Shown here: positions 19,372 through 28,070 of the stretch, piece after piece
Layout of the letters: every line of letters starts with the position of its first letter
Numbering within the stretch: the stretch's first letter is position 1
Origin: Leuconostoc gelidum subsp. gelidum KCTC 3527
GTDB taxonomy: Bacteria > Bacillota > Bacilli > Lactobacillales > Lactobacillaceae
Reading direction: 5' to 3'
Assembly (NCBI RefSeq): GCF_000166715.1
Contig: NZ_AEMI01000015.1
Span: 62,001 to 126,000 of the forward strand
Length of the DNA stretch: 64,000 nt
Program-made: the position numbers and the translations under genes
Notes under the pieces: model-generated
What the model was told of the DNA's origin: nothing
The model's database searches: none
Seen by the model: only the letters and a program-made list of their open reading frames with translations

Positions 19372-20127
19372 TTATTTAATTGCTTGATACATAATAAATG
19401 GCGCTTTTGTTTTTTCATTCGTCCAACCATTATAATGATATCTTTTTTTAATCTCTTTTAATTGCGCCGTCGTAAAATCACTTAGCACCGGGTAAGTTAC
19501 CTGTATATTTAAGAATCCTGCCTTTTTTAAATTATTTTCATACATACGATTGGGCCAATGAAAATCATGCAAAATAAGATTTTCGCCCTGAGAAACATGT
19601 AATGTTTCTACTCTTGATTCACCATAACCATAATGCTTACTAGTTACCCCATTTTGAAACGTTGAAAACGGAATGCCTGTCGTATTTGGATTTGTATCTA
19701 ATATAATAAAACAACTACCTGGTTGAAGCACACGATATATTTCAGCCATAATATGTTGAATACGACTTTCAGAATGATTATTTATAAATACGTAACAAGC
19801 GATAGCGCCACCAATTGTATTTTCTTGTACATCCTTTAAACTATCATTTTCAACAACACCATAAACAACGTTTTTGTGTGATCTTTCTGTTTTAGCCAAG
19901 TTGATCATTTTTTGAGATTCATCCACCGCCAAAATATGAGCATTTGTTTGTTGTGCTAGTCTAAGCGATACTTTCCCCGGTCCACAACCGTAATCTAAAA
20001 TAGTGTCGATTGATTTTCCTGAAAAGAATGAGAATATTTTATCATATCCTAAAACTTGTTCTAACACATCATTATACCGATTAAACTGATCAGCAATTTT
20101 ATTATTTTTGAACATATTTTCTATCAT
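19372..20127 (-). CDS. SAM-dependent methyltransferase, bacimethrin-type (BcmC-like)
   Basis: Class I Rossmann methyltransferase of about 251 residues. Motif I is ILDYGCGPGK near residue 43, the acidic end of strand 2 is ILAVDESQKM, and a late motif is VLQPGSCFIILD. The start ATG at 20127 overlaps the stop of the preceding gene as ATGA; an upstream in-frame ATG at 20157 lies inside that gene. Last gene of a TPP-riboswitch operon. In the bacimethrin pathway of Clostridium botulinum (recalled from the literature) a methyltransferase O-methylates 5-hydroxymethylcytosine; that role is inferred here from the neighbours. A decayed copy of this 5' end lies at 34880-34994. Confidence 0.72.
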   Translation of the reverse strand: MIENMFKNNKIADQFNRYNDVLEQVLGYDKIFSFFSGKSIDTILDYGCGPGKVSLRLAQQTNAHILAVDESQKMINLAKTERSHKNVVYGVVENDSLKDVQENTIGGAIACYVFINNHSESRIQHIMAEIYRVLQPGSCFIILDTNPNTTGIPFSTFQNGVTSKHYGYGESRVETLHVSQGENLILHDFHWPNRMYENNLKKAGFLNIQVTYPVLSDFTTAQLKEIKKRYHYNGWTNEKTKAPFIMYQAIK

Positions 20128-21110
20128 AATTTGCCTGCTTTTATTATATTTGGCCACTTGTTATGTAAAAAAAAACGATATATTGGTAACAAATGTGCGA
20201 CTATGACGTCGTCAATTATTTTATGATAATAAATCATTTGATAAATGCTCAATAAAGCCAATACTTGTTGCCAATATACCGATAGGCCTGTTTGCTCGAT
20301 AGATTGCCAACTCATTGTCAATTGATTCTGACGTAATTGCTTTTCATATGTCATAAGTTTTTGAATCATTAACCAGTTATTTTCCTTCGGCATGCTGGGG
20401 AAAACAAATTGATTATATCGCTTTTCTTTTAATACATGAGTGACCCATTGATTATCTGGCTCATAGATATGCATGGTGCCTACACGATGATAATAATTAC
20501 CTACGGCAAGGTTAAGTTCAGTTGCCATTAACTCCTGTATAATAGTGAACGAAAACACGTCACTCACCATACCTCTAAATGCGTCATTTGCCCGCATATA
20601 GGTAATCATCTGCAATTTGTTATGACGAATTAAAAATTGCAAACCAAGCGTACATGAAACATCCAAATTGTCTGCCACCGCCAATTCATTGGCATCAAAA
20701 ATTTGAATCACAGCACGCTTAGAATCTGGATCTTTACGTAAAATTTTTTTAACATTTTCCCATTGATTCAGTTGTCCTTGTCCAAAATGAAAAATTTTAG
20801 AGCCATATGCTGTACCCGTCAGCGTTTGCTTATCCATTGAATAATTAGTCATACGTTGATTGTAATAACTAATATCGCTTAGCTTATTACTACCAGATAA
20901 GTACCACAAGGCCTCTGCAAAATTAAAAATAATATTACATTTACGTTTTGTATTATATATACCACGTTGCACTGGATTTTCAATTTCAAAATCAAACGCT
21001 AACTTTTCACGGCTTTTAAAGCCACGTGGCGCATTATAAAAATCTGCATGATAATAAAGATCATCTAATACAGACATATAGGCACTATCAAATGTTTTAT
21101 AAGTTGTCAT
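20124..21110 (-). CDS. Thymidylate-synthase-family cytidylate hydroxymethylase (BcmA/MilA-like)
   Basis: 328 residues with the thymidylate synthase fold: Glu66 in FAEALWYLSG, catalytic Cys153 in DVSCTLGLQF, His208 and the HIYE end of the nucleotide site. At the position of E. coli ThyA Asn177 (RSCDVFLGLPFN) this protein has Asp184 (RANDAFRGMVSD). That Asn-to-Asp change is the known mark of dCMP/CMP hydroxymethylases, which act on cytosine rather than uracil. It therefore probably makes 5-hydroxymethyl-CMP with methylene-tetrahydrofolate. It starts 36 bp after the NDT-fold gene behind AAGGGG and overlaps the methyltransferase. A housekeeping ThyA is less likely because of Asp184 and the operon. 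Confidence 0.8.
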   Translation of the reverse strand: MTTYKTFDSAYMSVLDDLYYHADFYNAPRGFKSREKLAFDFEIENPVQRGIYNTKRKCNIIFNFAEALWYLSGSNKLSDISYYNQRMTNYSMDKQTLTGTAYGSKIFHFGQGQLNQWENVKKILRKDPDSKRAVIQIFDANELAVADNLDVSCTLGLQFLIRHNKLQMITYMRANDAFRGMVSDVFSFTIIQELMATELNLAVGNYYHRVGTMHIYEPDNQWVTHVLKEKRYNQFVFPSMPKENNWLMIQKLMTYEKQLRQNQLTMSWQSIEQTGLSVYWQQVLALLSIYQMIYYHKIIDDVIVAHLLPIYRFFLHNKWPNIIKAGKL

Positions 21111-21146
21111 ACCAATCCCCTTAATTAATTTTAGTAACTATCTATC

Positions 21147-21584
21147 TTAGTCTAGAAAATGTTGTATTTGCGATAAACAATCAGCTGCATCTGCATAGTA
21201 CAGATATGTCACATTGCCAATTGCACCTAAACCAGTGACTAAATAAGCGTAGGTTGTATCTTTTTGTAAAAGTAAGACAATTTGCTTTTCACATGCCGAA
21301 GCCCACCCAATCTCTATATGTGTTCCTGGAGAAGCAGGTGTGCCTGGAAATGCCATAAATAACTGGCAACTTTTAATAGCTTGGAAATCTGCATGCGTAC
21401 ACTGATTTGGTGACATCATATTTCTTCCCCAATTTTCGCGTTTATGCGCATTATCAACTATAAAATGTTGATTTTCAAGTAGTTGAATCACTTTGTTGAT
21501 CATGTTCTTGTTTCGCGAGTCTATCACCTGTTCTGCCGTAAGCAGTTGTTTAAATGGTGCGGCCAAGAAAATATGTTTGTTCAA
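21147..21584 (-). CDS. NDT-fold nucleotide N-glycosidase (BcmB/MilB-like)
   Basis: 145 residues of the nucleoside deoxyribosyltransferase fold: HIFLAAPF at the N terminus, Asp66, and PGTHIEIGWASACEK, where Glu91 matches the catalytic nucleophile. Relatives MilB and BlsM hydrolyse (hydroxymethyl-)CMP to free base. With the hydroxymethylase next to it, release of 5-hydroxymethylcytosine is the likely step. The start is TTG at 21584 behind AGGAGG; the longer open frame from 21659 would begin inside the riboswitch terminator and is rejected. First gene of the TPP-controlled operon. Confidence 0.75.
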   Translation of the reverse strand: MNKHIFLAAPFKQLLTAEQVIDSRNKNMINKVIQLLENQHFIVDNAHKRENWGRNMMSPNQCTHADFQAIKSCQLFMAFPGTPASPGTHIEIGWASACEKQIVLLLQKDTTYAYLVTGLGAIGNVTYLYYADAADCLSQIQHFLD

Positions 21585-21617
21585 AAAATGCCCTCCTAAA
21601 TTTAAAAGTAACGTATA

Positions 21618-21657
21618 GAAAAAAGCATTTGTAATAACAATGGTTATCATTACAAAC
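21618..21657 (-). terminator. Expression-platform terminator of the TPP riboswitch
   Basis: TTTGTAAT-G-ATAAC pairs with GTTATTACAAA (one bulge) and is followed by TGCTTTTTT on the minus strand. It lies between the TPP aptamer and the TTG start of the NDT-fold gene, the right place for transcription-terminating control. Confidence 0.75.
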
Positions 21658-21714
21658 ACTCTAAATAGATATGGTATGGTTTTTTACGATTGTGTGAGCA
21701 GTCATCGTATGTAT

Positions 21715-21807
21715 CATACTTTCCTACGCTGTTTGCAACAGATCAGGTTCAAAGGGTTCAAAGTCTATCACTTCTCTCTCAGCTTTTTCAAAAGCACCCC
21801 TAGCATG
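21715..21807 (-). promoter_or_regulatory. TPP riboswitch (THI element)
   Basis: Minus strand carries all conserved blocks of the thiamin pyrophosphate aptamer in order: AGGGGTGC, GCTGAGA, ACCC-TTTGAACCTGATCTG, then GCAAACAGCGTAGGAAA. P1 closes with CATGCT (21807-21802) against AGTATG (21720-21715), one G-U pair. With the terminator at 21618-21657 it should shut off the downstream three-gene operon when TPP is plentiful. Confidence 0.93.
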
Positions 21808-21938
21808 TTAATTATTAATCGATTAATAACAAAATGATTCTACCACACATCATAAAAATAATGCAAACCTTAGCCACTTAATAAAATAATTTTTTTCGCT
21901 CATAGACACCTACCATGAGTGACATTATTTTATATAAT

Positions 21939-21988
21939 TCAATACCAATATTTAAATTGGTTCGGTCCAATTTAAATATTGGTATTGA
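21939..21988. repeat. Perfect 22-bp hairpin between the TPP operon and phosphoketolase
   Basis: TCAATACCAATATTTAAATT-GG and its exact reverse complement flank a 6-base TTCGGT loop. On the plus strand CTTTTT follows. It may be a terminator insulating the divergent genes or an operator for one of them. It lies about 170 bp before the phosphoketolase start and 130 bp before the TPP aptamer. Confidence 0.6.
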
Positions 21989-22160
21989 CTTTTTAAGAAA
22001 GAAACATTACGCTAAGGGTGTAAAAAAATAGTTGATGTTTGACAATTTGATTTTTAAATTTTTCATAATACTTTGCAAAGTAATGATCATACGTCGCTGT
22101 GCTTTTACATGATTATTTCATGCACGTTGTCATATATCATCATAACTTGGAGGAATAAAC

Positions 22161-24527
22161 ATGAATATTGACTCAAAAGATTATCTTCGTCATTTAGATG
22201 CTTACTGGCGAGCAGCTAATTATCTATCAGTTGGTCAGCTTTACTTGTTAGACAATCCACTACTAAAAGAAAAACTCACCGCAGATCAAATAAAAATTCA
22301 TCCTATTGGTCATTGGGGAACCATTCCTAGTCAAAATTTCATTTACGCACATTTAAACCGTGCGATTAACAAATTTGATTTAGATATGTTTTATATTGAA
22401 GGCCCTGGACATGGTGGCCAAGTCATGATTTCCAATGCCTACTTAGATGGTAGCTATACTGAAGCGTTTCCAGAGATTACACAAGATTTGACTGGCATGC
22501 AAAAAATGTTTAAACGTTTTTCATTTCCGGGCGGTGTTGCCTCACATGCCGATCCAAAGGTACCTGGTTCTATTCACGAAGGCGGTGCATTAGGTTATTC
22601 GATACTGCATGGTGCAGGTGCTGTATTAGATAATCCAAATCTTATCGCTGCTGTAGTGGTGGGAGATGGTGAAGCTGAAACCGCACCACTTGCTACATCA
22701 TGGCATGTCAATAAGTTTTTAAATCCAAAAAATGACGGCACTGTACTACCAATTTTGAATTTAAACGGCTTCAAAATTGCTAATCCAACAGTCTTGTCAC
22801 GAGAATCTGATGATACCTTAGCAGAATATTTCCATAGTCTTGGTTGGCATCCTTATTTCGTTAGTTCGTTTGATAAGTCTATCATGCAAGTTCATGAAGA
22901 AATGGCCAAAACAATGGACACTGTATTTGAAGAAATCAAACAGATTCGTGAACATGCGGCACAACAAACAAATGATAACGTTACTCGCCCAATTTGGCCA
23001 ATGATTGTTTTACGTTCACCCAAAGGCTGGACTGGTCCCAAAACTTGGGATGGTCAACCTATTGAAAATTCGTTTCGCGCGCATCAAATTCCAATTCCAG
23101 TTGACCAAAATCATCCTGAGTATATACCAGATCTCGTTAATTGGCTAAAGTCATATAGACCAGAAGAGTTATTTGATAAAAATGGTCATTTAGCAGAAGC
23201 TATTCAAGAAGTATTGCCTAAAAAAGACCTGCGTATGGCAAGTAACGCTGTTACCAACGCTGGTATCATTAAATCTTTGTCACTTCCTGATCTCGATGCT
23301 TATCTCGTTAAAGATGCTAAACCAGGAAAACGCCTAGCGCAAGATGCAACTCTGCTAGGGGAGTATATCAGAGATATTATTAAACTCAATCCTACTAATT
23401 TCCGTGGTTTTGGGCCAGATGAAACAGCCTCTAACCGTTTTCAAGACGTTTTTGAAACAACCAATCGTCAATGGTTGCTACCAATTAAAGAGCCAAATGA
23501 TCAATTTATGGCACCTGAAGGTCGTATTATTGATTCGATGCTATCTGAACACTATGACGAGGGTATGTTAGAAGCATATACTCTGACAGGTCGACATGGG
23601 TTCTTTGCAAGTTATGAAATCTTCATTCGTGAAGTTGATGATATGATTGTACAACACTTCAAGTGGCTGAACCATTCGCATGAGGTATCATGGCGTAAAG
23701 ATGTACCAGCTATAAATATCATTGCTGACTCAACAGTATTCCAACAAGATCATAATGGTTATTCACACCAAGATCCTGGTGTCACAACAATGTTATACGA
23801 AAAACAGCCTAATTTTGTTCGTGAATTCTTCCCAGCAGACGCCAATAGTTTAGTTGCAACTTTCCAACATGCTGTACAAATGACACAACAAATCAACTAT
23901 ATTGTTGCAAGTAAGCATCCCCGTCTGCAATGGTTTTCTCCTTATGAAGCACGGCAACTTGTTAAAAACGGATTGCGCATGATTGACTGGGCAAGTACTG
24001 ATCATGGTGAAAAACCTGATATCATTATTGCCTCTGCTGGCTCCGAGCCAACTACTGAAAGTTTAGCAGCGATACAAATTCTCCACCAACATATACCAAC
24101 ATTGAAAATTCGTTATATCAACGTACTCGATTTGTTTAAATTACGTGCAGACGCAACTTATGGTTTGAGTGATGATGAATTTGATAGTTACTTCACAACA
24201 GATACACCTGTCTTGTTTGCTTTTCACGGTTATGAACCTATGATTGAATCGATTTTTTTCAAGCGTCATAATCACAATCTAACAGTTCATGGCTATCGCG
24301 AATTTGGTGATATTACAACACCATTTGATATGCGTGTACTCAATCAAATTGACAGGTTTAACCTGGTCAAGTCAGTGATTACGGCACTACCACATGATGT
24401 CGCTATCAAGCATACTGGTCTTATTCAAGAAATGACAGATATGCTTGATAAACATGTTATCTATACAAGAACGAAAGGGGCTGACTTGCCCGAAATAGAA
24501 AATTGGCAGTGGCAACCTTTGAAATAA
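22161..24527 (+). CDS. xpkA: D-xylulose-5-phosphate/fructose-6-phosphate phosphoketolase
   Basis: TPP-dependent key enzyme of heterolactic fermentation, splitting xylulose-5-phosphate into acetyl phosphate and glyceraldehyde-3-phosphate. 788 residues, full family length. [13 protein letters not shown] near residue 80 and the TPP/Mg motif [17 protein letters not shown] near 167 are phosphoketolase hallmarks; SHQDPG near residue 536 is also conserved. Strong GGAGG ribosome site. A weak promoter (TTGACA at 22039, CATAAT at 22064, 19-bp spacer) lies upstream. It diverges from the TPP-riboswitch operon. Confidence 0.97.
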   Translation: MNIDSKDYLRHLDAYWRAANYLSVGQLYLLDNPLLKEKLTADQIKIHPIGHWGTIPSQNFIYAHLNRAINKFDLDMFYIEGPGHGGQVMISNAYLDGSYTEAFPEITQDLTGMQKMFKRFSFPGGVASHADPKVPGSIHEGGALGYSILHGAGAVLDNPNLIAAVVVGDGEAETAPLATSWHVNKFLNPKNDGTVLPILNLNGFKIANPTVLSRESDDTLAEYFHSLGWHPYFVSSFDKSIMQVHEEMAKTMDTVFEEIKQIREHAAQQTNDNVTRPIWPMIVLRSPKGWTGPKTWDGQPIENSFRAHQIPIPVDQNHPEYIPDLVNWLKSYRPEELFDKNGHLAEAIQEVLPKKDLRMASNAVTNAGIIKSLSLPDLDAYLVKDAKPGKRLAQDATLLGEYIRDIIKLNPTNFRGFGPDETASNRFQDVFETTNRQWLLPIKEPNDQFMAPEGRIIDSMLSEHYDEGMLEAYTLTGRHGFFASYEIFIREVDDMIVQHFKWLNHSHEVSWRKDVPAINIIADSTVFQQDHNGYSHQDPGVTTMLYEKQPNFVREFFPADANSLVATFQHAVQMTQQINYIVASKHPRLQWFSPYEARQLVKNGLRMIDWASTDHGEKPDIIIASAGSEPTTESLAAIQILHQHIPTLKIRYINVLDLFKLRADATYGLSDDEFDSYFTTDTPVLFAFHGYEPMIESIFFKRHNHNLTVHGYREFGDITTPFDMRVLNQIDRFNLVKSVITALPHDVAIKHTGLIQEMTDMLDKHVIYTRTKGADLPEIENWQWQPLK

Positions 24528-24563
24528 CTTTTTATATATTTTAAATAAAGCACATTTCATTTG

Positions 24564-24593
24564 AAACTCAAGTATTGTTTACTTGAGTTTTTT
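24564..24593 (+). terminator. Intrinsic terminator of xpkA
   Basis: AAACTCAAGTA and TACTTGAGTTT form a stem followed by TTTT, 37 bp after the xpkA stop. Confidence 0.85.
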
Positions 24594-24644
24594 GCGTTTT
24601 TAGTCATAATAGAATACAAATGATTGCTTAAAACAACTGCAACA

Positions 24645-24680
24645 ATTAGTAGCATACTCAGAACTATAAAACTGAATGGT
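24645..24680. repeat. 36-bp direct repeat, left copy
   Basis: Begins ATTAGTAGCATACTC and ends ACTGAATGGT. The identical 36 bases recur at 34991-35026 in the same orientation, 10.35 kb away, bracketing the polyketide-type cluster and the mobile-element relics. Neither flank is shared beyond the 36 bases. Confidence 0.9.
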
Positions 24681-25215
24681 TATAACCGTACGCCAAGCGT
24701 TGGCATCTCGTAAATGTTTGATAAATTTGGCCGTTGACGGTACGCATACACCGTAGTTGGCTGGTTAAAACGATGATTCATAACAGAAAAAATATCGAAT
24801 TCTCGAATTAAACGATGAATATGATTTGTCTCATGGTGTAAAGTTAAGACAGTTAAAATTCGTGGCACCCCATAAGCTTTTTAGTTTTTCTACTGCATTC
24901 TCAGCAAAAATCCCTTTAATAGGTTATCTTCTCGTTGTCGAATCGTCCTGCAATAATTAATCCAATCAAAATAAGTACTCTTGGATATCAGATCAGATGA
25001 AGCATTGTGTTGAGCTTAAAGTTGTGCTTCAATAACGATTAAGTAATTGGCAAATGGCTCCTTTTTGTGTCACCTGCATGTTTTCGCCCAATAAAACTGA
25101 TGCAATTGCTTATCAAGTTGTGCGTGATAAGCTCTCATTTCTTCTTTAAGTCGTGTAACTTCTTTTTGCATCTCATGAAACTCAGAACGACTAACAATCT
25201 TACCGTTCGTTGGTA
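24681..25215 (-). pseudogene. IS3-family transposase relic (OrfA tail + OrfB start)
   Basis: On the minus strand, a coiled-coil OrfA-like tail is read around 25070-25190 (EMQKEVTRLKEEMRAYHAQL), then pieces of OrfB: STYFDWINYCRTIRQRE, and IHRLIREFDIFSVMNHRF with YRQRPNL, as in the N-terminal part of IS3/IS150-type OrfB. Several stops and frame changes interrupt it, and the catalytic DDE part is missing. It is cut off at its left end by the 36-bp repeat. Confidence 0.65.
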
Positions 25216-25399
25216 TCAGCATCAATGATTTGGGCTTTTTTCACACAACAAGTACCAGTTTAAACTGCTAGGTTGTATTCAGTTCGCCGACCGTCCCTCG
25301 TTGTACAAGGCAATGCTTGATGATTTAAATTCAAGTGAGTATCTTTTAACTTTCATAAATAAAAAGCTTCTACATTTAATTCCCTCGAGTTCTGCTCTA

Positions 25400-25910
25400 G
25401 AAATAAAGCAGTTCAGATTTTCAATATGCGAGCCAATTAATGAGGAAAAAAGTATTCAGGAATTACAACTTCACGAACACAATTTAAAAAACAAGTAGAA
25501 CTTATCCAGCTAAATGACACATTGGTTGTCACAAAATTAAATCACTTTGCTCATAAAACACGAAAAACATTAAATTTAATTGATAATTTATTGAAGAAAA
25601 AGTCATCATCGCAGTTTTAAATTTGAAAAAAATTGCCGAAACCTCAATGAATAGTATGATTGTTAAAACCTTGCTATCAGCTTCTTAAATAAGACTGACA
25701 TGATTATTGAATTAACACAAGCCCGTAAAATGTTTATCAAACAACATAAACACATAAACACATAAAATTAATTATTGATCCACAAGAAAAAAGATAGCCA
25801 AAATCCAGCCATCTTTGATTATTCAATAACTCACACTAATAAATTAACAGCTGAAGTATTTAATAGTTCACCAAGAACAGTATCTTATATAAAAGCCATG
25901 TTTACTTAGT
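25400..25910 (+). pseudogene. Decayed serine recombinase (resolvase/invertase)
   Basis: Reading through shifts and stops on the plus strand gives NDTLVVTKLNHFAHKTRKTL, then MIVKTLLSAS and MIIELTQARKMF, which follow the order of conserved blocks in Tn3-type resolvases (DTLVVTKLDRLAR..., ...MLSAFAEMERD-IIERTQ). A degenerate helix-turn-helix end (TAEVFNSSPRTVSYIKAMF) closes it near 25905. The catalytic N-terminal segment is not recognisable. Points to past plasmid or transposon DNA at this edge of the island. Confidence 0.55.
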
Positions 25911-25915
25911 AAGTT

Positions 25916-26291
25916 AACATCAGAACCAGATCAATTTCTTAATTAAACTATTGCTATTCTATATTGCAATAGACCGTCCAATCAGAAAAAATTATGCTAA
26001 ATATATATTAACTAGCAAATAAATAATATTAATCCCACTAATCAAATAGTCACTTGAATCATACATTTGTATTGTAACAAATAACCAGATACTGAGGTAT
26101 TGCTTCAGATAATTGGAAATCTAGTTAATTCGGTAATATTTTCAACCATGTACTTGAATAGTACATTTCAACTATTTTAATTCCATGTTTAATTAAGTAT
26201 AATTTCTTCTTTTACCTTAGAAGTAATTTTTAAAAATAGCTACTCACTTGATATTACTTGTTCTAATGCAGATATCCACAGCTATAATAAC
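25916..26291. other. AT-rich non-coding stretch
   Basis: No reading frame, RNA gene or clear hairpin found. It follows the last gene of the polyketide-type operon and is probably decayed mobile DNA. Confidence 0.5.
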
Positions 26292-27014
26292 CTAAACACT
26301 CATACCACCATCGATTACTAATGTTTGTCCCGTAATATAACTATTAGTAATCAATAATGCTGCTGCATCAGCAACATCAGATGTTCTTCCAAACCTTTTT
26401 AAGGGTATATCATTAATAATTTTTTGTTTATTACGCTCACTAAGTTTATCGGTCATATCTGAGTGAATCATTCCAGGAGCAATTGCATTAACTCTAATAT
26501 TATACCTAGCAGCTTCCAATGAAAGTGTCTTAGTAAAACCAATAACCCCTGCTTTTGAGGTGGCATAATTAGTTTGCCCAACATGCCCCATTTTTGCCAC
26601 AACTGAAGCCATATTTAATATGCTCCCCCCTTGCTTTTTCATAATCATATTTTTATATATCAGTTGTGTAACGTTAAACATACTATGCAAATTAGTATCA
26701 ACTACTTGTATAAAATCACTTCTTGTCATAGATGAAAATAGTTTATCACTTACAATTCCTGCATTATTAACCAAAATATCAATATTTTTTTCATTTAAAA
26801 ATTTGCCCAACTGTAATTGACATTCATCAAAGTTATCCACATCAAATTTTAAAAAAATAACCGGTTTCTCAAATTCTGAAAATATCTTATTTTGCGGTTC
26901 ATTTCTTCCATTCAGAATAATATGCCCACCCATTGAATCTAGCTTCTTAGCAATCGCTAATCCAATGCCCTTTGTTGATCCAGTAACAAGGATATTTTTC
27001 CCATTTACATCCAT
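26292..27014 (-). CDS. FabG-like 3-oxoacyl-ACP reductase (SDR)
   Basis: 240-residue short-chain dehydrogenase with TGSTKGIG cofactor loop, LVNNAGIVSD, catalytic Ser in MASVVAKMG and YATSK, and the C-terminal ITGQTLVIDGGMSV. Sequence type is that of FabG, reducing 3-oxoacyl groups on ACP with NADPH. Last gene of the polyketide-type operon, 5 bp after the PadR gene, with AAGGAAG ribosome site. In the cluster it would supply the ketoreduction between the KS and the dehydratase. Confidence 0.85.
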   Translation of the reverse strand: MDVNGKNILVTGSTKGIGLAIAKKLDSMGGHIILNGRNEPQNKIFSEFEKPVIFLKFDVDNFDECQLQLGKFLNEKNIDILVNNAGIVSDKLFSSMTRSDFIQVVDTNLHSMFNVTQLIYKNMIMKKQGGSILNMASVVAKMGHVGQTNYATSKAGVIGFTKTLSLEAARYNIRVNAIAPGMIHSDMTDKLSERNKQKIINDIPLKRFGRTSDVADAAALLITNSYITGQTLVIDGGMSV

Positions 27015-27019
27015 TTATT

Positions 27020-27547
27020 CTACTTCCTTTTATTGTAGCTATCCAACTGTAGTTGAATTACTTCAATTACTGCTTTATAATATGCCATTCCATATGTTAC
27101 CGTAAAGTTCTGATGATCTGTTATTCCATTACTATCCCAGTCTGACATATTACTTAGTAAGTCATTTAAATCAGATTTTTTCCTGTTTAACTCCTCTTTC
27201 AAAAAATCAATTTGTTTCCCAGGTAATAATGAATCACCAAAATAAATCTTCATCAAAAAATCAGACTTTAAAATTTCTGGCTCTGTTTTCTCATTTACAG
27301 ATTTTTTAAACTCAATTTTACCAGAATCGGTAATAAAAAAAATATTTTTGTTTGGTTTATCATCTTGATTAATTCTTTTTTTAGAAACCAAGCCATCTTT
27401 TTCAAGATTCTTTAGAGTTGGATATATCATTCCAAACCCACCATCATAAAAATGGCGCAAATGAATTTGCAAAATATCGTTTATTTGATAACCTGTAAGT
27501 CCACATTTAGTATTTAATAATCCTAAAATTACCTCTTTACCTTTCAT
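27020..27547 (-). CDS. PadR-family transcriptional regulator
   Basis: 175 residues: a winged helix (ILGLLNTKCGLTGYQINDIL, GMIYPTLKNLEKDGLVSK) followed by a helical C-terminal dimerisation domain of the Vir_act_alpha_C type. PadR proteins are usually repressors released by small phenolic or lipophilic ligands. Its gene overlaps the PPTase end by 11 bp. The palindrome inside the operon promoter (33498-33520) is a candidate binding site, so it may sense the product or a precursor. Confidence 0.85.
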   Translation of the reverse strand: MKGKEVILGLLNTKCGLTGYQINDILQIHLRHFYDGGFGMIYPTLKNLEKDGLVSKKRINQDDKPNKNIFFITDSGKIEFKKSVNEKTEPEILKSDFLMKIYFGDSLLPGKQIDFLKEELNRKKSDLNDLLSNMSDWDSNGITDHQNFTVTYGMAYYKAVIEVIQLQLDSYNKRK

Positions 27548-28070
27548 AATTTATCCTTTCCACATTATAAATTATAGAAATAATATACTTTTTTACTTTA
27601 AAAATATAATATCTTCCCATATACTGAAAACCTGTTTTTGTACTAATAAATTCTACACATTTTTTATCTATAAGATATATATATACTGAATTAATTCCAA
27701 ATGTTAAGCCCAAACCAATGCTCTTTGCAGCAGCCTCCTTCAATGTCCACATTAATGTTAAGGAAATTGATTCATGGTTATTCATAAGCATTTGTTCCGC
27801 ATTATGAAATAAGTAACTAAGTTCAGATTTAATAATCTTTGATTCTACATCAATTCCAATCACTGAATCACTCAAGACAATTAATTTTAATATTTCTTTA
27901 TGAGAAATAGAGCACCAAATTTTTTCTTTACCGTTTGCAAATATATGCGGCTTATTAAATCTGTCCTTAAAAAATTTAATATCATGTAAATCTGGGTAAA
28001 TTAAAGAAATTTCATTTAAAATCAATCTTTCAGAATTTTCATTTATATCTTCAATCATCAAATGAATCAT
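27537..28070 (-). CDS. Sfp-type 4'-phosphopantetheinyl transferase
   Basis: 177-residue protein with the core motifs of the family: SISHKE, IGIDVE (Mg2+ ligands) and WTLKEAAAKSIGLGL. It loads the phosphopantetheine arm onto a carrier protein, here most likely the ACP of the same operon. Shorter than Sfp itself (about 224), nearer in length to compact PPTases. It overlaps the hydrolase gene by 20 bp; an ATG at 28058 overlapping the hydrolase stop is an alternative start. Confidence 0.85.
   Translation of the reverse strand: MIHLMIEDINENSERLILNEISLIYPDLHDIKFFKDRFNKPHIFANGKEKIWCSISHKEILKLIVLSDSVIGIDVESKIIKSELSYLFHNAEQMLMNNHESISLTLMWTLKEAAAKSIGLGLTFGINSVYIYLIDKKCVEFISTKTGFQYMGRYYIFKVKKYIISIIYNVERINYER

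Noticed and set aside
20124-21110. Housekeeping thymidylate synthase
   Set aside because: Asp at the ThyA Asn177 position, TPP riboswitch control and the NDT-fold and methyltransferase partners argue for a cytidylate hydroxymethylase.
21585-21659. Upstream start for the NDT-fold gene
   Set aside because: It would begin within the riboswitch terminator and adds hydrophobic residues foreign to the family; TTG 21584 has the ribosome site.
21640-21837. Plus-strand 65-codon frame over the TPP aptamer
   Set aside because: It is antisense to a clear riboswitch and has no ribosome site or recognisable product.
24680-24868. 62-codon minus-strand frame as an intact gene
   Set aside because: It is a piece of IS3 OrfB, cut at both ends.
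25301-25498. 65-codon plus-strand frame as a gene
   Set aside because: No ribosome site, no recognisable domain; runs into the decayed recombinase and is probably part of it.
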